Source: Actinomycetes bacterium (GTDB taxonomy: Bacteria; Actinomycetota; Coriobacteriia; WRKU01; WQUG01). Taken from it: a stretch of DNA of 8,362 bases. Within the stretch, counting starts at the first letter, position 1; each line of letters starts with the position of its first letter. The position numbers and the translations under genes are program-made. Below the pieces are notes generated by a model that was not told the DNA's origin, searched no databases, and saw only the letters and a program-made list of their open reading frames with translations. The stretch lies in assembly GCA_009785855.1 (NCBI GenBank), contig WQUG01000109.1:1-8362 (forward strand). Reading direction: 5' to 3'. Below are positions 1-6,300 of this stretch, piece by piece.

Positions 1-41
1 GGGGCGTGCCCCCTCTGATACTTCTGCGATGAAAGGCAGCT
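1..41 (+). other. Leader upstream of gatC with a short Shine-Dalgarno
   Basis: These 41 bases precede the first gene. A GAAAGG at 31-36 lies 5 nt before the gatC ATG and is a plausible ribosome-binding site. At the very edge, GGGGCGTGCCCC (1-12) can fold as a 4-bp stem with a CGTG loop, which might be the remains of a larger hairpin or a terminator of an upstream gene, but no T-run follows. GATACT at 17-22 resembles a -10 box, but its -35 region would lie outside the window, so no promoter is called. Confidence 0.35.
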
Positions 42-344
42 ATGGCATTGACACAGGAAGAAGTGCGCCACGTGGCGCTGTTGGCGCGCCTCAAGCTGGC
101 CGATGAGCAGGTCGCGACCTTGCAGACGGAGCTGAACAGCATCCTCGGACACATCGATCAGATATCACAGCTTGATCTCGCCGGCGTCGAGCCGATGGTG
201 CACGCCATCCCGCTCGTCAACTCGACGCGCGAAGACGTCCCGGTCCCGGGTCTCGACCACGAACGGGCGCTGGCCAACGCGCCTCAGCGCGCCTCCGACG
301 CGATACTGATCCCGCGCATCATCGGCCCGGAGGCTGACGCATGA
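42..344 (+). CDS. gatC: Asp-tRNA(Asn)/Glu-tRNA(Gln) amidotransferase subunit C
   Basis: This is the small subunit of the cytoplasmic GatCAB amidotransferase. In known complexes GatC wraps around the GatA-GatB interface and stabilises GatA, with no catalytic site of its own. The 100-residue product has the usual family length (about 95). It shows the expected layout: an N-terminal helical part with the LARLKL segment (residues 15-20), a second helix containing the L-x-x-I-L-x-x-I-D-Q-I pattern (about 31-41), then the extended stretch with VEPMVHAIPLVNSTRED, a hallmark of GatC. The ATG at 42 is preceded by GAAAGG at 5-nt spacing. The stop codon overlaps the gatA start in an ATGA junction (341-344), so translational coupling is likely. 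Identification is from family motifs together with the adjacent gatA and gatB. Confidence 0.96.
   Translation: MALTQEEVRHVALLARLKLADEQVATLQTELNSILGHIDQISQLDLAGVEPMVHAIPLVNSTREDVPVPGLDHERALANAPQRASDAILIPRIIGPEADA
329..333 (+). promoter_or_regulatory. Ribosome-binding site deciding the gatA start
   Basis: GGAGG lies inside the end of gatC. It is 7 nt upstream of the ATG at 341 and 10 nt upstream of a second, adjacent ATG at 344. The spacing favours the first ATG, which also forms the ATGA overlap with the gatC stop. Confidence 0.6.
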
Positions 345-1837
345 TGGACGCGCGCGAGCTCCTCTTCCTTCCGGCGACCGGGATATCAGCGCTGGTCACC
401 TCCCGCGAGCTGTCCGCGCGCGAGGTCGTCGACGCCGCCTGTGCCAACATCGACGCCTGTGACGAGCGCGTCCATGCCTTCAACCAGCGCTCGCAAGACC
501 TGGCCTACACCGCGGCCGACGCGCTTGACGCGAAGCTCGCGGCGGGCGCGACTCCCGGCGACGGGCTGCCGGACAGCGGGCTCGTGGGCGCGCCCGTGGC
601 CTTCAAGGACAACATGAACCTGCTCGGGACGCGCACGACCTGCTCGTCGCGCATCCTCTCGAACTACGAATCGGTCTATGACTGTACGGCGGTGCGCCGT
701 CTGCTCGACGCGGGCACGTTGCCGCTCGGCAAGCTCAACATGGACGAGTTCGCCTTTGGCTCCTCGACGGAGAACTCCGCCTTCGGGCCCACGCACAACC
801 CCTGGGACCTCCAGCGCGTTCCCGGCGGTTCATCCGGTGGCTCGGCCGCGGCAGTGGCGGCGGGCATGGCCTCCATCACGCTGGGCTCAGACACGGGCGG
901 CTCGATCCGCCAGCCGGGCGCCTGCTGCGGGGTCGTGGCGCTCAAGCCCACCTACGGGCGCGTTTCGCGCTACGGCTGCGTGGCCTTCGCCTCTTCGCTT
1001 GACCAGATCGGTCCCTTCGCGCATACGGTGCGCGACGCGGCGCTTGCCCTGCGCGCGATCGCGGGCAAGGACGCCTTCGACGCCACGAGCGTCGACACCC
1101 CGGTGCCGGACTACACCCAGGCCCTGGGCGCTGACACGGCGGGCCTGCGGGTGGCGGTCGCGACCGACTTCCTGGAGCTCGACGGCGTCGATCCGGAGGT
1201 CAAGGCCGCAGTGCTCGACGCGGCCGAGCGTCTGGACGCGCTCGGCGCAGAGGTCGGGGAGTGCGCCCTGCCCAGCACTCAGTACGGCCTGTCCGCCTAC
1301 TACATCGTGGCCCCGGCCGAGGCGAGCGGTAACCTCGCGCGCTTCGACGGGATCCGCTACGGCCTGCGGGCAGAAGACGCCACCGACGTGCTCGACCTGT
1401 ATATGCGCAGCCGCGCCGAGGGCTTTGGGCCCGAGACCATCCGGCGCGTGATGATCGGGACCTACGCGCTGTCCGCCGGCTACTACGATGCCTACTACGC
1501 CCAGGCGCAGAAGGCGCGCACCGTCATCAAGGCGGACTTCGATCGCGTCTTTGCCGACTTCGACCTGATACTGGCTCCCACGGCGCCGACGCCGGCCTTC
1601 AAACTGGGAGAGAAGACGGCAGACCCCCTCTCGATGTATCTCTCGGACGTCTTCACCATCCCGGTCAACCTGGCGGGCAACACCGGCCTGCATCTGCCGA
1701 CGAAGCTCTCGTCTGCCGGGCTGCCGCTGGGAGTGCAGCTCATCGCGAACCACTTCGACGAGGCGAACATCTTCCGCGCGGCCGCAGCGCTGGAAGCGGA
1801 CTATCGTTTCGACCATCGCAGCGTGGCAGGGCTCTGA
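341..1837 (+). CDS. gatA: Asp-tRNA(Asn)/Glu-tRNA(Gln) amidotransferase subunit A (glutaminase)
   Basis: GatA is the amidase-signature subunit that hydrolyses glutamine and delivers ammonia through GatB to the aspartyl or glutamyl group on tRNA. The 498-residue product is close to the usual 480-490. The Ser-cisSer-Lys triad is visible: Lys89 in the AFKDN motif, Ser164 in the Gly/Ser-rich PGGSSGGS motif, and nucleophile Ser188 in DTGGSIR. The 75- and 24-residue spacings between them are those of known GatA proteins. The ALKPTYGRVSRYG block follows, and SSLDQIGPFA and the C-terminal GLPLGVQLIA block are also present. Two adjacent ATG codons (341, 344) could start the protein; 341 fits the upstream GGAGG better. 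It overlaps gatC by 4 nt, and its stop shares one base with the ATG of the PASTA gene. No sign of damage. Confidence 0.98.
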   Translation: MMDARELLFLPATGISALVTSRELSAREVVDAACANIDACDERVHAFNQRSQDLAYTAADALDAKLAAGATPGDGLPDSGLVGAPVAFKDNMNLLGTRTTCSSRILSNYESVYDCTAVRRLLDAGTLPLGKLNMDEFAFGSSTENSAFGPTHNPWDLQRVPGGSSGGSAAAVAAGMASITLGSDTGGSIRQPGACCGVVALKPTYGRVSRYGCVAFASSLDQIGPFAHTVRDAALALRAIAGKDAFDATSVDTPVPDYTQALGADTAGLRVAVATDFLELDGVDPEVKAAVLDAAERLDALGAEVGECALPSTQYGLSAYYIVAPAEASGNLARFDGIRYGLRAEDATDVLDLYMRSRAEGFGPETIRRVMIGTYALSAGYYDAYYAQAQKARTVIKADFDRVFADFDLILAPTAPTPAFKLGEKTADPLSMYLSDVFTIPVNLAGNTGLHLPTKLSSAGLPLGVQLIANHFDEANIFRAAAALEADYRFDHRSVAGL

Positions 1838-3264
1838 TGGCCGCGGATAAGAACGACAAGGCACTGATGATCCCCGACGATCCGGTATGCGCCCACGTCG
1901 CCGAAGAGAAGGCGGCGAGCCCGGACAGCGATGAGACCGCCATCGACGAGGCGCTCCGTGAGCTGCGCCGTGATAACGAGACATCGACCCTGCCGGACCC
2001 CACCGAGGCGATCGACGCCCTGGCGCCTGAACAGGCAGGCGATGAGCCCGAGGCGCCGATGACCGGGATCTTCGGGGTCCTGGAGCGCGCCCAGAACGCC
2101 ATGGTCGCGGCCAACGAACGCCTCGTCGAGGAGGCTGAAGAGCCGCCGAAGTCCTATCGCAAGCTCTCGATCGGCCTGATCATCGGCGGGGTGATCGTCC
2201 TTTTGCTCGCCGCCGGCTTCGTTGCCTGGCAGCAGAGCAGCCGGGTGAGGGTCCCCGATCTGATCGGCACCGACCAGAGCAGGGCGGTCGAAGCGATCAA
2301 CGCCGCGCACCTGAAGGTCGGCCGTCTGACAGAGCGGGCGACGGTCACCGCGACGCCGGGAACGGTCATCGATCAGGACCCGATGGTCGACGTGAAGGTG
2401 GCGCGTGGTACGGCGATCGACCTGACCATCGCGACGAGCTCCGGGCAGGCTTCGGTCCCCTCTGTCCTCAAGATGAGCACCTCAGACGCCGCCACGGCGC
2501 TCAGCAGCGCGCGTCTGGTCTATTCTGAACTTGCGACCTTCAGTGATACCGTGCCGCCGGGCGGTATCGTCGGCCAGCTTCCGGTCGCAGGGACCGTGGT
2601 CGACGGCGGGACGAAGGTCTACGTGCTGGTCAGCCAGGGGGCGGCCACCTCGCCGGTCGCGGTGCCGAAAGTGCTGGGGCTTTCCAAGGCGGATGCCTCC
2701 AAACTGCTGAGGGACCAGGGCTTCACGCCTCTGTTCTACTACGCGCAGACGAGCTTCGGCGCCACGGGCCAGGCAGTGACACAGACGCCGGCCTCGACGG
2801 GTCAGGCCTTTCCTGGCTCGGTGGTCATGGTCCTGATCTGCCAGGGCAACGCGACCTCCGGGATGATCGTGCCCGATGTGACCGGCAAGGCTGAAGCCGA
2901 GGCCAAGACCGCCTTGAGCAACGCCGGCTTCAACGTCGATGTGCGCCGCATCGTAACGAGCTCCGCTTCGGCGGGCACGGTAGTCGCGCAAACGCCGCAG
3001 GCCAAGGACACCCGCCTTGATGCGGGAGCGACGGTCGGGCTTCTGGTCAGCGCGGGCTCGAATCCCAGCGTGCGGCTGCCCTCGCTTTTGGGCTCCTCGC
3101 TTGCCACCGCCCAGGGTAAGCTGCGTTCGATGGGCTTTGACGTGGTGGTCGTGCCGCTGCCCAAAGGACAGCAGCCCGGCCCGGTCACCCAGCAGTTCCC
3201 TGCCGGCGGCCTTACCTACAATCTGGGTCTGCCGGTGCTGCTCTACGCGCCGCAGAAAGGATAG
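1837..3264 (+). CDS. Membrane-anchored protein with five PASTA repeats and no kinase domain
   Basis: A single-pass, probably N-in/C-out membrane protein of 475 residues. Residues 1-109 are acidic, rich in Asp, Glu, Ala, Ser and Thr, and look largely disordered. Basic residues (K105, R108, K109) precede a hydrophobic helix at about 110-131. The exterior part is five consecutive PASTA-like repeats, roughly 137-200, 206-267, 275-337, 344-407 and 412-472. Each opens with a V-P-x-V/L-x-G-like motif and four of the five carry a later Q-x-P or G-x-V element. PASTA modules of Ser/Thr kinases and penicillin-binding proteins bind peptidoglycan fragments or lipid II, but this protein has no kinase or transpeptidase domain, so its role is unknown; cell-wall sensing or anchoring is an inference. 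The ATG shares one base with the gatA stop (TGATG), behind a weak GGCAGGG, and gatB begins 2 nt after its stop. This suggests it is co-translated with the GatCAB subunits. Confidence 0.9.
   Translation: MAADKNDKALMIPDDPVCAHVAEEKAASPDSDETAIDEALRELRRDNETSTLPDPTEAIDALAPEQAGDEPEAPMTGIFGVLERAQNAMVAANERLVEEAEEPPKSYRKLSIGLIIGGVIVLLLAAGFVAWQQSSRVRVPDLIGTDQSRAVEAINAAHLKVGRLTERATVTATPGTVIDQDPMVDVKVARGTAIDLTIATSSGQASVPSVLKMSTSDAATALSSARLVYSELATFSDTVPPGGIVGQLPVAGTVVDGGTKVYVLVSQGAATSPVAVPKVLGLSKADASKLLRDQGFTPLFYYAQTSFGATGQAVTQTPASTGQAFPGSVVMVLICQGNATSGMIVPDVTGKAEAEAKTALSNAGFNVDVRRIVTSSASAGTVVAQTPQAKDTRLDAGATVGLLVSAGSNPSVRLPSLLGSSLATAQGKLRSMGFDVVVVPLPKGQQPGPVTQQFPAGGLTYNLGLPVLLYAPQKG
2545..2568. repeat. 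Inverted repeat inside the PASTA gene
   Basis: GATACCG (2545-2551) and its exact reverse complement CGGTATC (2562-2568) flank a 10-nt GC-rich spacer. The stem is perfect over 7 bp but is not followed by a T-run, so it is not an intrinsic terminator. It lies in codons of the second PASTA repeat and may be incidental in GC-rich DNA. Confidence 0.35.
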
Positions 3265-3266
3265 TC

Positions 3267-4814
3267 ATGCGCAAGACGCTCGAAGAAGTGATACAGACCT
3301 GGGAGCCCGTCATCGGACTGGAGATCCACACGGAGATCACCGCGACGCGTACCAAGATGTTCTGTGGCTGCCAGATCGCTCACGGCGGCGAGCCCAACAC
3401 CCGCGTCTGCCCCGTCTGCCTGGGGATGCCCGGCGCGCTGCCCGTGCCCAACGAGGCGGCCATCGAGTGGACCGTGCTCGCCGGCCTGGCGACGGATTGC
3501 GAGATCGAGCGGGTCAGCCAGTTCCACCGCAAGAACTACTTCTACCCCGACATGCCCAAGAACTACCAGATATCGCAGTACGATCGCCCCTTCTGCAAGG
3601 ACGGTCACCTGACGATCGAGGTGGACAAGGAGGGCCTCGCGCAGCGCCTGGACCGCGACCTGCAAGCAGAGAGCTACGAGACCCGCATCGGCATCACGCG
3701 CATCCATCTGGAGGAGGACACGGGCAAGATGGTGCACGTCGGCGGCTCCGAGGGCCGCATCGCCGGCGCCACTCACAGCCTGGTCGACTACAACCGCGCG
3801 GGCACGCCGCTCATGGAGCTCGTCAGCGAGCCGGATATCCGCACGCCGGAGGAGGCACGCCGCTTCGTGCAGAAGCTGCGCCTGATCTGGCTGACGCTGG
3901 GTATCAGCGACGGCAACCTGGAGAACGGCTCGATGCGCGTCGACGCCAACATCAGCCTCAGGCCCCGGGGCGCCACGGAGCTGGGCACGCGGGCCGAGGT
4001 CAAGAACATGAACTCCTTCAAGGCGCTGCACGACGCGGTGGCCTACGAGATCACGCGTCAGGCGGAGGTCCTGGAAGAGGGCGGCCGGGTCGTCCAGGAG
4101 ACGCGCCACTGGGACGCCGGACGCAAGGTCACGAGCTCGCTGCGCTCCAAGGAGGAGGCCAACGACTACCGCTACTTCCCTGAGCCGGACATGGTGCCCT
4201 TCGAGTTCTCCGAGGAGTTCATCGCCGGCGTGGCCGCGCGTCTGCCGGAGCTGCCCGATGCGCGCCGACGTCGCTTCATGAGCGACTACGGTCTGCCGGC
4301 GAGCGATGCGACGATACTCACGAGCGACCTGGAGCTCTGCGCCTACTACGAGGCGGCGGCCATCGGCCTGGATGCGGAACTCGCCAAGCCGCTGGCGAAC
4401 CTGATCGTCAACGATCTGGTGGGCGCGCTCAACACACGGAGCGAGGAGCTGTCGGAGAGTCAGGTGAGCCCACAGGCGGCGGCAGAGCTGGTGACGCTGT
4501 GCGACGAGGGGGCGATCTCGGGCAAGCAGGCCAAGGAGGTCTTCGCGGAGATGGTCGAGACGGGCGCCGACCCCGCGGCGATCATCGAGCGCAAGGGTCT
4601 GAAGCAGGTCAGCGACAGCGCTGAGCTTGCGGGGATCATCGACGGGATTCTGGCGGCCAACCCCGACAAGGTCGAGGGCTACCGCGCAGGCAAGACGGGG
4701 CTGATGGGCTTCTTCGTCGGACAGGTCATGCGGCAGACGGGCGGGCAGGCCAACCCGCAGGTGGTCAACGAGCTGTTAGGAGAGAGACTTGGAGGAGAGA
4801 GACTTGGCGCCTGA
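3267..4814 (+). CDS. gatB: Asp-tRNA(Asn)/Glu-tRNA(Gln) amidotransferase subunit B
   Basis: GatB binds the mischarged tRNA, activates the side-chain carboxylate with ATP, and transfers ammonia arriving from GatA. The N-terminal cradle domain shows IGLEIHTEI (16-24) and a Cys4 cluster, C33-x-C35 and C48-x-x-C51, which is the zinc-knuckle arrangement of many GatB proteins. It also has CLGMPGALPVPN, YFYPDMPKNYQISQYD, RIHLEEDTGKMVH, VDYNRAGTPLMELVSEPD and DYRYFPEPD, all family signatures. The C-terminal part (from about 370) is the helical and YqeY-like tRNA-binding tail, ending in the usual VGQVMRQTGGQANPQVVNELL. At 515 residues it is somewhat longer than the common 475-480; part of the excess is the C-terminal GERLG-GERLG-A tail, created by a duplicated RBS element of the next gene. 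GAAAGGA at 3255-3261 lies 5 nt before the ATG. The next gene starts inside its last codons. Confidence 0.98.
   Translation: MRKTLEEVIQTWEPVIGLEIHTEITATRTKMFCGCQIAHGGEPNTRVCPVCLGMPGALPVPNEAAIEWTVLAGLATDCEIERVSQFHRKNYFYPDMPKNYQISQYDRPFCKDGHLTIEVDKEGLAQRLDRDLQAESYETRIGITRIHLEEDTGKMVHVGGSEGRIAGATHSLVDYNRAGTPLMELVSEPDIRTPEEARRFVQKLRLIWLTLGISDGNLENGSMRVDANISLRPRGATELGTRAEVKNMNSFKALHDAVAYEITRQAEVLEEGGRVVQETRHWDAGRKVTSSLRSKEEANDYRYFPEPDMVPFEFSEEFIAGVAARLPELPDARRRRFMSDYGLPASDATILTSDLELCAYYEAAAIGLDAELAKPLANLIVNDLVGALNTRSEELSESQVSPQAAAELVTLCDEGAISGKQAKEVFAEMVETGADPAAIIERKGLKQVSDSAELAGIIDGILAANPDKVEGYRAGKTGLMGFFVGQVMRQTGGQANPQVVNELLGERLGGERLGA
4778..4807 (+). repeat. Exact 15-bp tandem duplication carrying RBS plus TTG start of pncB
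   Basis: Two perfect head-to-tail copies of AGGAGAGAGACTTGG occupy 4778-4792 and 4793-4807. Each copy holds an AGGAG Shine-Dalgarno (4778-4782, 4793-4797), a 6-nt spacer, and an in-frame TTG (4789, 4804). A stop codon in the pncB frame (TAG, 4777-4779) lies directly upstream, and the next in-frame ATG is Met23, beyond the conserved TDLYQ motif. Translation must therefore begin at one of these two TTG codons. In the gatB frame the repeat encodes GERLG twice, just before the terminal Ala and the stop. Confidence 0.92.
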
Positions 4815-6291
4815 AGCCCTCCCAGCGTTGCGCACCGACCTCTATCAGCTCACGATGGCGCAGGGCTACTTCCGCGCGGGCCTGCAGGAGCGTCGCGCCT
4901 GTTTCGTCTTGAGTTTCCGCGAGAATCCCTATCAAGGCGGCTTCGCGGTGGCAGCCGGCCTGGGTCCGGTGCTCGAGTATCTGCAGGACTGGCGCTTCAG
5001 TGCAGAAGAGCTCGACTACCTTGCAGGCGTGCCGGCGCCTGACGGGACGCCGCTGTTCGCAGCTGACTTCCTGACGCACCTGCGGGACCTGCGTCTGAGC
5101 ATCGAGCTCGAGGCGATGGCGGAAGGCGAGATCTGCTTCGCCCAGGAGCCCCTCTTGCGCATCACCGGCCCCATCGAGCAGTGCCAGCTGCTCGAGACGC
5201 CGCTGCTCAACCTCATCAACTTCTCGACGCTGGTCGCGACCAAGGCGGCGCGCTGCGTGCTGGCAACGCAGGGGGCGCCGCTCCTGGAGTTCGGACTGCG
5301 TCGCGCTCAGGGTCCCGACGGCGGCCTGACGGCGACCCGGGCGGCTTACATCGGCGGCTGCAGCGCGACGAGCAACGTCGAGGCCGGACGACGCTTCGCC
5401 ATCCCGGTGGCCGGCACGCACGCGCACAGCTGGGTCATGGCCTTCGATGACGAGCTCGAGGCCTTCCGCGCCTATGCGGCCAGCTCGCCGAACAACATCG
5501 TGCTGCTCGTCGACACCTACGACACCCTGCAGGGGGTACGCAACGCGATCACGGTCGCCCGCGAGCTGGAGGCCCGTGGCCGCAGTCTGCTGGGGATCCG
5601 CATCGACTCCGGCGACCTGGCCTGGAGGTCGAAGCAGGCGCGCGCCCTGCTCGATGAGGCGGGGCTGGCAGAGACGAAGATCTACTGCAGCAACGAGCTC
5701 GACGAATACACCATCTCTTCGCTCAAGGACCAGGCAGCTCCCATCGATGTCTGGGCGGTCGGGACCCGGCTGGCCACGGGTTCGCCTGCGGCGGCGCTCG
5801 GCGGGGTCTACAAGCTTTCAGCGCTGGCAGACAAGAACGGAACGTGGCAGCCCAAGCTCAAGCTCTCGGACCAGAGCGCCAAGACGACGATCCCCGGCCT
5901 GCAGGGCCTGCGCCGCTACTTCCGCGCGGACGGCGGACTCGACGGCGATCTGGTGTATGATACCCAGCAGGCGCCTGCGACGGGGGCTCGCGTGACGATG
6001 TTCGACCCTGCGGACATGACACGCTCCAAGACCTTCGCCGCGGATGCGCGCTCGCGCGAGATGCTCCGTCCGATCGATCTTGCAGGCTTTGAGCCGCCGG
6101 AACTCGAGCAGCTGCGCGCGCGGACGCTGGCAGGTCTGGACGCGCTCGACGAGACCCACAAGCGCTTCCTGCGTCCCCACAGCTATCCCGTGGGGCTTGA
6201 AACACAACTGGCACGCACGCGTCTGCGCCTGATCGCAGAGGCGCGCGGCACTGATGAATCGGTCCTTTTCGAGGACCACGAGACAAGATAA
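4789..6291 (+). CDS. pncB: Nicotinate phosphoribosyltransferase (NAD salvage)
   Basis: A cytoplasmic enzyme that joins nicotinate with PRPP to form nicotinate mononucleotide, using ATP, in the Preiss-Handler branch of NAD synthesis. Family motifs in order: TDLYQLTMAQGYF (16-28), FGLRRAQGPDGG with the following AAYIGGCSATSN, GTHAHSWVM (209-217) with His213 at the conserved, transiently phosphorylated histidine position, LLVDTYDTLQG, GIRIDSGDL (269-277) with the PRPP/substrate-binding acidic residues, CSNELDEY, and VGTRLATGSP (324-333) with the phosphate-binding loop. Its 500 residues fit the longer bacterial/human-like class. No ATG start is possible: the choice is TTG 4789 or TTG 4804, each with its own AGGAG. 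The shorter product lacks only five residues before the core. It overlaps gatB by 26 nt (11 nt from the second start), which implies coupled translation. No other NAD gene is in the window. Confidence 0.96.
   Translation: MEERDLAPEALPALRTDLYQLTMAQGYFRAGLQERRACFVLSFRENPYQGGFAVAAGLGPVLEYLQDWRFSAEELDYLAGVPAPDGTPLFAADFLTHLRDLRLSIELEAMAEGEICFAQEPLLRITGPIEQCQLLETPLLNLINFSTLVATKAARCVLATQGAPLLEFGLRRAQGPDGGLTATRAAYIGGCSATSNVEAGRRFAIPVAGTHAHSWVMAFDDELEAFRAYAASSPNNIVLLVDTYDTLQGVRNAITVARELEARGRSLLGIRIDSGDLAWRSKQARALLDEAGLAETKIYCSNELDEYTISSLKDQAAPIDVWAVGTRLATGSPAAALGGVYKLSALADKNGTWQPKLKLSDQSAKTTIPGLQGLRRYFRADGGLDGDLVYDTQQAPATGARVTMFDPADMTRSKTFAADARSREMLRPIDLAGFEPPELEQLRARTLAGLDALDETHKRFLRPHSYPVGLETQLARTRLRLIAEARGTDESVLFEDHETR
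6261..6277 (+). repeat. Small hairpin near the end of pncB
   Basis: GGTCCT (6261-6266) and AGGACC (6272-6277) form a perfect 6-bp stem with a 5-nt TTTCG loop, 11 nt before the pncB stop. No T-run follows, so it is not a terminator. TCCTT in the 5' arm and loop (6263-6267) is also complementary to AAGGA in the ribosome-binding site of the next gene, so two alternative pairings are possible. Any function is inferred. Confidence 0.35.
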
Positions 6292-6295
6292 GGAG
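6289..6295 (+). promoter_or_regulatory. Strong ribosome-binding site of the NYN-LOTUS gene
   Basis: TAAGGAG overlaps the TAA stop of pncB and sits 5 nt before the ATG at 6301. It is one of the best Shine-Dalgarno matches in the window and fixes that start. The 9-nt gap it occupies (6292-6300) is the longest intergenic space between two genes here. Confidence 0.8.
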
Positions 6296-6300
6296 CCATC

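Noticed and set aside
1..12. GGGGCGTGCCCC as an intrinsic terminator of an upstream gene
   Set aside because: The stem is only 4-5 bp, no T-run follows, and the sequence to the left is missing.
17..22. GATACT as a -10 promoter element for gatC
   Set aside because: It is a weak match, and the -35 region would lie outside the window, so it cannot be tested here.
887..1984. 365-codon open frame on the minus strand across gatA and the PASTA start
   Set aside because: It lies antisense to gatA, whose motifs are unmistakable. Its translation is rich in Arg, Gly and His with no recognisable domain, as expected for the mirror of a GC3-biased gene.
2245..3249. PASTA array as the broken remnant of a PknB-type kinase gene
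   Set aside because: The gene is intact, with its own start, tail and membrane helix. No kinase motifs or frameshifted kinase remnants are seen in any frame upstream, where gatA occupies the sequence.
3243..4109. 288-codon minus-strand frame opposite gatB
   Set aside because: It is antisense to the conserved GatB cradle domain with no independent coding evidence.
3017..4183. 388-codon plus-strand frame spanning the end of the PASTA gene and the first part of gatB
   Set aside because: It overlaps two well-supported genes in another frame, has an Arg/Pro/Gly/His-rich composition and no domain.
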